Assembly: GCA_954871525.1 (NCBI GenBank)
Contig: OX940869.1
Location: 23,154,001 to 23,218,000, forward strand
Direction: 5' to 3'
Source of the DNA: Parietaria judaica
Lineage: Eukaryota; Streptophyta; Magnoliopsida; Rosales; Urticaceae
DNA length: 64,000 bases
Positions 21,401-31,608 of this stretch are shown here, piece after piece. The notes beneath the pieces were generated by a model. The model was given only the letters and a program-made list of their open reading frames with translations. It was not told the DNA's origin and did not search any database. The position numbers and the translations under genes were made by a program. Position 1 is the first letter of the stretch. Each line of letters starts with the position of its first letter.

Positions 21401-24400
21401 TCGAACACATAAATATTTTTTGACTTAACATAATAAGTTTTTGTTTAGCCCAAAATAAAATAAATCAACATAAATAGTTTTTGCCTTAACATAAATACTT
21501 TTTGCCTATACATAAACAGTTTCTGTTTAGCCCAAAATAAAATAACTGAACATAAATAGTTTTTGCCTATACATAAATACTTTTTGCCTAAACATAAAGT
21601 GTTTTTGTTTTGCCCAAAAAAAAAATCAACATAAATAGTTTTTGCCTTAACATAAATATTTTTTGCCTATACATAAACACTTTCTGTTTAGCCCAAAATA
21701 AAATTACTCAACATAAATAGTTTTTGCCTATACATAAATATTTTTTGCCTATACATAAATAGTTTTTGTCGAACACATAAATATGTTTTGCCTAAACATA
21801 CACAGGTTTTGTTTAGCCCAAAAGAAAATCTACATAAATAGTTTTTGCCTTAACATAAATACTTTTTGCCTAAACATAAACAGTTTCTGTTTAGCCCAAA
21901 ATAACATAACTCAACATAAATAGTTTTTGCCTTAACATAAATACTTTTTGCCTATACATAAACAGTTTCTGTTTAGCCCAAAATAAAATAACTCAACATA
22001 AATAGTTTTTGCGTATACATAAATACTTTTTGCCTATACATAAATAGGTTTAGTCGAACACATAAATATTTTTTGCCTAAACATAAACAGTTTTTGTTTA
22101 GCCCAAAAAAAAAATCAACATAAATAGTTTTTGCCTGAACATAAATACTTTTTGCCTATACATAAACTGTTTCTGTTTAGCCCAAAATAAAATTACTCAA
22201 CATAAATAGTTTTTGCCTATTCATAAATACTTTTTGCCTATATATAAATAGTTTTTGTCGAGCACATAAATATTTGTTGCCTAAACATAAACAGTTTTTG
22301 TTTAGCCCAAAAAAAAAAATCAACATAAATAGTTTTTGCCTTAACATAAATACTTTTTGCCTATACATAAACAGTTTCTGTTTAGCCCAAAATAAAATAA
22401 CTCAACATAAATAGTTTTTGCCTATACATAAATACTTTTTGCCTATACATAAATAGTTTTTGTCGAACACATAAATATTTTTTGACTAAACATAAACAGT
22501 TTTTGTTTAGCCCAAAATAAAATAAATCAACATAAATAGTTTTTGCCTTAACATAAATAGTTTTTTCCTATACATAAACAGTTTCTGTTTAGCCCAAAAT
22601 AAAATAACTGAACATAAATAGTTTTTGCCTATACATAAATACTTTTTGCCTAAACATAAATAGTTTTTGTTTAGCCCAAAAAAAATCAACATAAATAGTT
22701 TTTGCCTTAACATAAATATTTTTTGCCTATACATAAACACTTTCTGTTTAGCCCAAAATAAAATTACTCAACATAAATAGTTTTTGCCTATACATAAATA
22801 TTTTGTGCCTATACATAAATAGTTTTTTTGGAACACATAAATATTTTTTGCCTAAACATAAAAAGTTTTTCTTTAGCCCAAAAAAAAATCTACATAAATA
22901 GTTTTTGCCTTAACATAAATACTTTTTGCCTAAACATAAACAGTTTCTGTTTAGCCCAAAAAAAATCAACATAAATAGTTTTTTCCTTAACATAAATACT
23001 TTTTGCTTATACATAAACAGTTTCTGTTTAGCCAAAAATAAAATAACTCTACATAAATAGTTTTTGCCTATACATAAATACTTTTTGCCTATACATAAAT
23101 AGTTTTTGTCGAACACATAAATATTTTTTGCCTAAACATAAACAGTTTTTGTTTAGCCCAAAATAAAATAAATCAACATAAATGGTTTTTGCCTTAACAT
23201 AAATACTTTTTGCCTATACATAAACAGTTTCTGTTTAGTCCAAAATAAAATAACTCAACATAAATAGTTTTTGCCTATACATAAATACTTTTTGCCTATA
23301 CATAAATAGTTTTTGTTTAGCCAAAAAAAAAAAATCAACATAAATAGTTTTTGCCTTAACATAAATACTTTTTGCCTAAACATAAACAGTTTCTGTTTAG
23401 CCCAAAATAACATAACTCAACATAAATAGTTTTTGCCTTAACATAAATACTTTTTGCCTATACATAAATAGTTTTTGTCGAACACATAAATATTTTTTGC
23501 CTAAACATAAACAGTTTTTGTTTAGCCCAAAAAAAAAATCAACATAAATAGTTTTTGCCTTAACATAAATATTTTTTGCCTATACATAAACAGTTTCTGT
23601 TTAGCCCAAAATAAAATAACTCAACATAAATAGTTTTTGCCTATACATAAATACTTTTTGCCTATACATAAATAGTTTTTGTCGAACACATAAATATTTT
23701 TTTCTAAACATAAACAGTTTTTGTTTAGCCCAAAATAAAATAAATCAACATAAATAGTTTTTGCCTTAACATAAATACTTTTTGCCTATACATAAACAGT
23801 TTTTGTTTAGCCCAAAATAAAATAACTCAACATAAATAGTTTTTGCCTATACATAAATACTTTTTGCCTATACATAAATAGTTTTTGTCGAACACATAAA
23901 TATTTTTTGACTAAACATAAACAGTTTTTGTTTAGCCCAAAATAAAATAAATCAACATAAATAGTTTTTGCCTTAACAGAAATACTTTTTGCCTATACAT
24001 AAACAGTTTCTGTTTAGCCCAAAATAAAATAACTGAACATAAATAGTTTTTGCCTATACATAAATACTTTTTGCCTAAACATAAAGAGTTTTTGTTTTGC
24101 CCAAAAAAAAATCAACATAAATAGTTTTTGCCTTAACATAAATATTTTTTGCATATACATAAACACTTTCTGTTTAGCCCAAAATAAAATTACTCAACAT
24201 AAATACTTTTTGCCTATACATAAATACTTTTTGCCTATACATAAATAGTTTTTGTCAAACACATAAATATTTTTTGCCTAAACATAAAAAGTTTTTGTTT
24301 AGCCCAAAATAAAATAAATCAACATAAACAGTTTTTGCCTTAACATAAATACTTTTTGCCTATACAAAAACAGTTTCTGTTTAGCCCAAAATAAAATAAC

Positions 24401-27400
24401 TCAACATAAATAGTTTTTGCCTATACATAAATACTTTTTGCCTATACATAAATAGTTTTTGTCAAACACATAAATATTTTTTGACTAAACATAAACAGTT
24501 TTTGTTTAGCCCAAAATAAAATAAATCAACATAAATAGTTTTTGCCTTAACATAAATACTTTTTGCCTATACATAAACAGTTTCTGTTTAGCCCAAAATA
24601 AAATAACTGAACATAAATAGTTTTTGTTTTGCCCAAAAAAAAATCAACATAAATAGTTTTTGCCTTAACATAAATATTTTTTGCCTATACATAAACAGTT
24701 TCTGTTTATCCCAAAATAAAATAACTCAACATAAATAGTTTTTGCCTATACATAAATACTTTTTGCCTATACATAAATAGTTTTTGTCGAACACATAAAT
24801 ATTTTTTGACTAAACATAAACAGTTTTTGTTTAGCCCAAAATAAAATAAATCAACATAAATAGATTTTGCCTTAACATAAATAGTTTTTGCCTATACATA
24901 AACAGTTTCTGTTTAGCCCAAAATAAAATAACTCAACATAAATAGTTTTTGCCTATACATAAATACTTTTTGCCTATACATAAATAGTTTTTGTCGAACA
25001 CATAAATATTTTTTGACTAAACATAAACAGTTTTTGTTTAGCCCAAAATAAAATAAATCAACATAAATACTTTTTGCCTTAACATAAATACTTTTTGCCT
25101 ATACATAAACAGTTTCTGTTTAGACCAAAATAAAATAACTGAACATAAATAGTTTTTGCCTATACATAAATACTTTTTGCCTAAACATAAAGAGTTTTTG
25201 TTTTGCCCAAAAAAAAAATCAACATAAATAGTTTTTGCCTTAACATAAATATTTTTTGCATATACATAAACACTTTTCGTTTAGCCCAAAATAAAATTAC
25301 TCAACATAAATACTTTTTGCCTATACATAAATACTTTTTGCCTATACATAAATAGTTTTTGTCAAACACATAAATATTTTTTGCCTAAACATAAACAGTT
25401 TTTGTTTAGCCCAAAATAAAATAAATCAACATAAACAGTTTTTGCCTTAACATAAATACTTTTTGCCTATACATAAACAGTTTCTGTTTAGCCCAAAATA
25501 AAATAACTCAACATAAATAGTTTTTGCCTATACATAAATACTTTTTGCCTATACATAAATAGTTTTTGTTTAGCCAAAAAAAAAAATCAACATAAATAGT
25601 GTTTGCCTTAGCATAAATACTTTTTGCCTAAACATAAACAGTTTCTGTTTAGGCCAAAATAACATAACTCAACATAAATAGTTTTTGCCTTAACATAAAT
25701 ACTTTTTGCCTATACATAAATAGTTTTTGTCGAACACATAAATATTTTTTGCCTAAACATAAACAGTTTTTGTTTAGCCCAAAAAAAAAATCAACATAAA
25801 TAGTTTTTGCCTTAACATAAATACTTTTTGCCTATACATAAACAGTTTCTGTTTAGCCCAAAATAAAATAACTCAACATAAATAGTTTTTGCCTATACAT
25901 AAATACTTTTTGCATATACATAAATAGTTTTTTTCGAACACATAAATATTTTTTGACTAAACATAAACAGTTTTTGTTTAGCCCAAAATAAAATAAATCA
26001 ACATAAATAGTTTTTGCCTTAACATAAATACTTTTTGCCTATACATAAACAGTTTCTGTTTAGCCCAAAATAAAATAACTGAACATAAATAGTTTTTGTT
26101 TTGCCCAAAAAAAAAATCAACATAAATAGTTTTTGCCTTAACATAAATATTTTTTGCATATACATAAACACTTTCTGTTTAGCCCAAAATAAAATTACTC
26201 AACATAAATACTTTTTGCCTATACATAAATACTTTTTGCCTATACATAAATAGTTTTTGTCAAACACATAAATATTTTTTGCCTAAACATAAAAAGTTTT
26301 TGTTTAGCCCAAAATAAAATAAATCAACATAAACAGTTTTTGCCTTAACATAAATACTTTTTGCCTATACATAAACAGTTTCTGTTTAGCCCAAAATAAA
26401 ATAACTCAACATAAATAGTTTTTGCCTATACATAAATACTTTTTGCTATACATAAATAGTTTTTGTCGAACACATAAATATTTTTTGACTAAACATAAAC
26501 AGTTTTTGTTTAGCCCAAAATAAAATAAATCAACATAAATACTTTTTGCCTTAACATAAATACTTTTTGCCTATACATAAACAGTTTCTGTTTAGCCCAA
26601 AATAAAATAACTGAACATAAATAGTTTTTGCCTATACATAAATACTTTTTGCCTAAACATAAAGAGTTTTTGTTTTGCCCAAAAAAAAAATCAACATAAA
26701 TAGTTTTTGCCTTAACATAAATATTTTTTGCATATACATAAACACTTTCTGTTTAGCCCAAAATAAAATTACTCAACATAAATAGTTTTTGCCTATACAT
26801 AAATATTTTTTGCCTATACATAAATAGTTTTTGTCGAACACATAAATATTTTTTGCCTAAACATAAACAGTTTTTGTTTAGCCCAAAATAAAATAAATCA
26901 ACATAAACAGTTTTTGCCTTAACATAAATACTTTTTGCCTATACATAAACAGTTTCTGTTTAGCCCAAAATAAAATAACTCAACATAAATAGTTTTTGCC
27001 TATACATAAATACTTTTTGCCTATACATAAATAGTTTTTGTTTAGCCAAAAAAAAAAATCAACATAAATAGTTTTTGCCTTAACATAAATACTTTTTGCC
27101 TAAACATAAACAGTTTCTGTTTAGCCCAAAATAACATAACTCAACATAAATAGTTTTTGCCTTAACATAAATACTTTTTGCCTATACATAAATAGTTTTT
27201 GTCGAACACATAAATATTTTTTGCCTAAACATAAACAGTTTTTGTTTAGCCCAAAAAAAAATCAACATAAATAGTTTTTGCCTTAACATAAATACTTTTT
27301 GCCTATACATAAACAGTTTCTGTTTAGCCCAAAATAAAATAACTCAACATAAATAGTTTTTGTCTATACATAAATACTTTTTGCCTATACATAAATAGTT

Positions 27401-28778
27401 TTTGTCGAACACATAAATATTTTTTGACTAAACATAAACAGTTTTTGTTTAGCCCAAAATAAAATAAATCAACATAAATAGTTTTTGCCTTAACATAAAT
27501 ATTTTTTGCCTATACATAAACAGTTTCTGTTTAGCCCAAAATAAAATAACTGAACATAAATAGTTTTTGTTTTGCCCAAAAAAAAAATCAACATAAATAG
27601 TTTTTGCCTTAACATAAATATTTTTTGCCTATACATAAACACTTTCTGTTTAGCCCAAAATAAAATTACTCAACATAAATAGTTTTTGCCTATACATAAA
27701 TATTTTTTGCCTATACATAAATAGTTTTTGTCGAACACATAAATATTTTTTGCCTAAACATACACTGTTTTTGTTTAGCCCAAAAAAAAATCTACATAAA
27801 TAGTTTTTGCCTTAACATAAATACTTTTTGCCTAAACATAAACAGTTTCTGTTTAGCCCAAAAAAAAAAATCAACATAAATAGTTTTTGCCTTAACATAA
27901 ATACTTTTTGCCTATACATAAACAGTTTCTGTTTAGCCAAAAATGAAATAACTCAACATAAATAGTTTTTGCCTATACATAAATACTTTTTGCCTATACA
28001 TAAATAGTTTTTGTCGAACATATAAATATTTTTTGCCTAAACATAAACAGTTTTTGTTTAGCCCAAAATAAAATAAATCAACATAAATAGTTTTTCCTTA
28101 ACATAAATACTTTTTGCCTATACATAAACAGTTTCTGTTTAGCCCAAAATAAAATAACTCAACATAAATAGTTTTTGCCTATACATAAATATTTTTTGCC
28201 TATACATAAATAGTTTTTGTTTAGCCAAAAAAAAAAATCAATATAAATAGTTTTTGCCTTAACATAAATACTTTTTGCCTAAACATAAACAGTTTCTGTT
28301 TAGCCCAAAATAACATAACTCAACATAAATAGTTTTTGTCTTAACATAAATACTTTTTGCCTATACATAAATAGTTTTTGTCGACCACATAAATATTTTT
28401 TGCCTAAACATAAACAGTTTTTGTTTAGCCAAAAAATAAATAAATCAACATAAATAGTTTTTGCCTTAACATAAATACTTTTTGCCTATACATAAACAGT
28501 TTCTGTTTAGCCCAAAATAAAATAACTCAACATAAATAGTTTTTGCCTATACATAAATAGTTTTTGTCGAACACATAAATATTTTTTGACTAAACATAAA
28601 CAGTTTTTGTTTAGTCCAAAATAAAATAAATCAACATAAATAGTTTTTGCCTTTAACATAAATACTTTTTGCCTATACATAAATAGTTTCTGTTTAGCCC
28701 AAAATAAAATAACTGAACATAAATAGTTTTTACCTATACATAAATACTTTTTGCCTAAACATAAAGAGTTTTTTTTAG
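18457..28778. repeat. ~10.3-kb satellite-like tandem array: 21-bp subrepeats in ~205-bp higher-order units
   Basis: The base unit is 21 bp, for example ACATAAATAGTTTTTGCCTTA, alternating with ACATAAATACTTTTTGCCTAT and longer units that add GTTTAGCCCAAAATAAAAT. The marker TCGAACACAT recurs at 18681, 18885, 19092, 19300, 19503, 19712, 19916 and 20203, so a higher-order unit is about 203-209 bp, with some units shortened or lengthened. Variant TCAAACACAT units (about 24256, 25362, 26259) recur at roughly 0.9-1.1 kb, suggesting larger block duplications. A T5 tract repeats every 21 bp. Minus-strand ORFs (heptads like MYRQKVF) exist only because 21 is divisible by three. Confidence 0.97.
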
Positions 28779-29060
28779 CAAAAAGTAATTATGTTTAGGC
28801 AAAAACTGTTTATGTTTAGACAAAAAGTGTTTATGTTGAAAATTTTATAAACTGAGAAAATTTTATAGATACTTGTAGTTGTTGTTTATAAGGGCATGAA
28901 TTAAATTTTATATATTGAGTTTTTTTTTATTGAACAAAAAGTGTTTATAGGCAAAAAACTTTTTAAATGTAGGAAAAAAGTGTTTATATGCATATATAAC
29001 TGAAGAACAAAAGTGTTTTAAGTCACGACCAAAAGTGTCTAAACCAATTTTTTTTTTTTA
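28779..29060. repeat. degenerate array monomers in inverted orientation
   Basis: Right after the array, units such as TATGTTTAGGCAAAAACTG and TGTTTAGACAAAAAGTG appear. They are reverse complements of the array monomer, and spaced degenerate copies (CAAAAAGTGTTTATAGGCA near 28936, AAAAGTGTTTATATGC near 28976) fade out by about 29045. Confidence 0.75.
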
Positions 29061-29273
29061 ATACATTTTCTTGTTTTCTGTATTTTCTACACCTACACGA
29101 AAATTGTCCAACTTTACAGGAAGAAAAAAACGAAGTAAATAAGTGCAAAATAAATTGCAAAATAAAGTTCAGATACATTGTTCAAAACCGAAGTTAAAAG
29201 TAAAAGTACATATACTTTTACGACCATACAATGCAATGTAAAGTATAACCCTTTATTAAAAAAATAAGAGATA

Positions 29274-29360
29274 AGCCTCCATTTCTTCGGATGCAAGTCC
29301 AAAGCTCTCTTTTGGCACATAATCTCGAGCTCGTCGATGTACTCGTTGCCTCCATAATAC
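29274..29360 (-). pseudogene. captured serine hydroxymethyltransferase exon fragment
   Basis: Minus-strand reading YYGGNEYIDELEIMCQKRAL followed by DLHPKKW matches the highly conserved segment of plant SHMT, the PLP enzyme interconverting serine and glycine with tetrahydrofolate. It most resembles the plastid type, with about three codons missing after RAL. It is preceded by a plausible splice acceptor (TATATTAG at 29361-29368), so it looks like an exon start with its intron border. The frame decays soon after. It lies inside the MULE and is too short to encode an enzyme. Confidence 0.7.
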
Positions 29361-29368
29361 CTAATATA

Positions 29369-30654
29369 TGTGACAAAACAGAAGTTATACAAATCGCATC
29401 AAATCCTTTGAATAACCGAGCATTATCAATTTTTAAATCGACAATATACTTAACTACGGAAAAGGTTCACGCTCGATATTCTTCCACATAAGCATTAAAT
29501 CGACACTATACCAAGCGTTTTCACCTTCATTTAGAAAATTGGGCCCATTTCCACGGAGAGGAAAATTGGGCTCATTGTCTTTCCGAGCATGATAAGGATG
29601 AAACTTGAAGTGGGTAAGCCTGCAAAATCCAGAAAAAAAATCTTGTATCCCAACTCTTCTATACCTTCGAGGCACTCTTTTCTAAGACTATACCGAGCAG
29701 CACCCGACTGGAGACGAGGTCAGCGTCGTAGAAGGCACGGAGGTCGGCTACGGAGAAGAGGTCTTGAGGCTGCGCTGACGATGATTGGCTGAGCTGTGGA
29801 ACTCATGAAAGCAAACTTTAATGCCACACTGCTTTTAGCTAATTCCTCTTGCGGTTCCGGACTTTCTCGGCTATGGAATCTTTGAAGCTCAACACCCAAA
29901 CCATATTAAACCTAATCAAAACAAACTCAACAAAAGCCCAAAACTAAATCAAATCCAATCAATCTAGAATAAACCTAATCAAAATTAACTCTATTATAAT
30001 CAGGAATATAGAGAAGAGAAATGTTAACAAATCAAATAGAATTCAGTCATGGTAAAGTCGGGTTTAAGCACACATATACCTTCCTCGCAACCAGGGACAT
30101 AAATGGCAGTGTAAAATCGAAATTATGCCATGGTAAAGTGTACTCAATAATTTCTAATCACAAGCAGGAGCCAAAACTTTAAGAATCCGAGCTCTGTAGT
30201 TCTTACCTTTTGCTTCCAAACCAGTCCATAAGCTCCTTTTTCAAATCAACGTGCTAGTTTGAAGCCCGAATGTGAAGGACGAAAGCAAATATGAACGTGC
30301 TAGAAGTTCACGGCATTGACCTGCGAATCGAAGGAACCCATCAAACCCAAAATTACAGCCAAAAAATTGAAGCCCTAAATCGACAAATAAACAAAGTGGA
30401 CGAGGGCTGGGTTGCGCGCGTCCGTCGGAGCGTGGGTTTGATGACGACGCAGCTTACCAGGCAGCTTCGTCGTGAGAGGGCGTGGCCGCGTGTGGTCCGT
30501 GGGTTTCGTCGGAAGCTGGGAGTGAATGGGTCGTCGGGTCGCGAGCTGTGAGAGAGAGAGAGAGGCGTTGGTTCGTGGGAGCAGAAAGGGAGAGTGGGAG
30601 CAGAGAGAGAGGGTTGGCTGGCGTCGACGGCCAGGGCGAGGGTTGGGTTTCCTC
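29369..30654. other. right MULE interior, no gene supported
   Basis: Mixed sequence with several short ORFs (for example 29454-29675 minus, 30291-30551 plus) that I cannot assign. GC-rich and GA-rich stretches at 30390-30660 resemble the subterminal part of the left end in composition only. Confidence 0.4.
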
Positions 30655-30874
30655 GTGGGTTACGCGAGAGAGAAAGAGAGGGTTTTTTGAATTTTTATTT
30701 TTTTTTTCGTGCTCAAAGGGGGGAAACCGAAGGAGAGAGAGGGTGAAATTTAGGCCCGGTTAGTCTAACCCAAAGGCTGGGTTAAAATTGAGTTTGGGGC
30801 ATAATTTTGTAATTAAACAAAATGGGGTACTTTTCCAAAAATACATGTTCAACCGGGCACACAAATTGAAGTTT

Positions 30875-30877
<3 letters not shown>
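30655..30877 (-). repeat. MULE terminal inverted repeat, right
   Basis: Reverse complement of the left terminal repeat at 16838-17060, ending GAAGTTTCCC at 30877. Confidence 0.88.

Positions 30878-30935
<58 letters not shown>
30878..30935. repeat. (TA)29 microsatellite
   Basis: Uninterrupted TA run filling the gap between the MULE end and the hAT element's target site. Confidence 0.95.
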
Positions 30936-30936
<1 letters not shown>

Positions 30937-30941
30937 CTTAC

Positions 30942-31470
30942 TAGGGGTGCAAATAATACCCGAAAATCGAGTAATTATCCGAATCCGTATCCGGATTTAA
31001 AATCCGGAGTCCGAATCCAGATACATGTATCCGGATTAAAACCAAATACGGGTACCGGGTATTAAAAGTAAAAAAACCGAGTACGTGGTACCCGGTTTAA
31101 CTACCCTGTTTATTTTAGTTTTTTTATTTTTTATGTTAATTTCTTAGGGTTTCTTTATTTCGCGAGACTATTTTTTTTATGCTTGATCTACGGGACTGTT
31201 TTTTTTTATGCTTGATGCACGGGACTATTTTTTTATGCATTTTTATTTTAAGATGAATGTATATTTTTATTTTTAGATAATATATTAGAAGAAGAAAACA
31301 ACCGGATCCGGGTAAAAATCTGGATACTCGGATCCAGTTCCAAAACTAGGTATCAGGTATAAAATCCGGGTATCAAAAACTAGATACTCGGATTTCGGGT
31401 ACCGGATCTGGGTATCGATTTCCGGATACCCGGATTCCGGATCCGGGTACCCTACCCGGTTTCACCCCTA
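30942..31470. mobile_element. non-autonomous hAT element, 529 bp, intact ends
   Basis: Terminal inverted repeats TAGGGGTGCAAA and TTTCACCCCTA, flanked by a perfect 8-bp target duplication TAACTTAC (30934-30941 and 31471-31478). The interior has dense subterminal ATCCGG / ACCCGG motifs in both orientations, as in Ac-like hAT elements. No coding capacity. Confidence 0.93.
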
Positions 31471-31608
31471 TAACTTACAATCCTCAGCAGGAATATACAC
31501 TAGTCACTACCATTGTTAAACCATGTTCGAAACAACAGATTTTCAGACTTAAAAATCACATATACAAATTCAGAATAAGAACTATAGAATAAATAAGCAT
31601 AGGTTATA

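Larger units (their letters stand above)
16838..30877. mobile_element. Mutator-like element (MULE), ~14 kb, non-autonomous, containing a satellite array
   Basis: Two long inverted repeats bound the element: 16838 onward and the reverse complement of 30877 backward both start GGGAAACTTCAATTTGTGTG. They agree at nearly every position for the first 60 bp and remain alignable for about 220 bp. A GGGAAA start and long terminal inverted repeats are Mutator-like. TATATATATA flanks both ends (16828-16837, 30878-30887), compatible with the 9-11 bp MULE target duplication but uninformative because the site is a TA run. No MURA transposase is present. The interior holds an unidentified coding-like fragment, a 10.3-kb tandem array, inverted array monomers and a serine hydroxymethyltransferase fragment, which makes it Pack-MULE-like. 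Confidence 0.8.

Noticed and set aside
18457..28778. Minus-strand ORFs of 60-80 aa with MYRQKVF-type heptads
   Set aside because: Produced by the 21-bp period of the satellite; frames break at each non-multiple-of-three unit and have no start context.
18457..28778. CRISPR-like array
   Set aside because: No unique spacers; repeats are contiguous and the genome is plant.
18457..28800. Telomere-like TTTAGGC motif on the minus strand of the array
   Set aside because: It occurs only as part of the 21-bp monomer (GTTTAGGCAAAAA) and is never tandem; plant telomeres are TTTAGGG.
30291..30763. Two plus-strand ORFs of 86 and 93 aa near the right MULE end
   Set aside because: Arg/Gly/Glu-rich translations of a GA-rich subterminal region that overlaps the inverted repeat; no domain.
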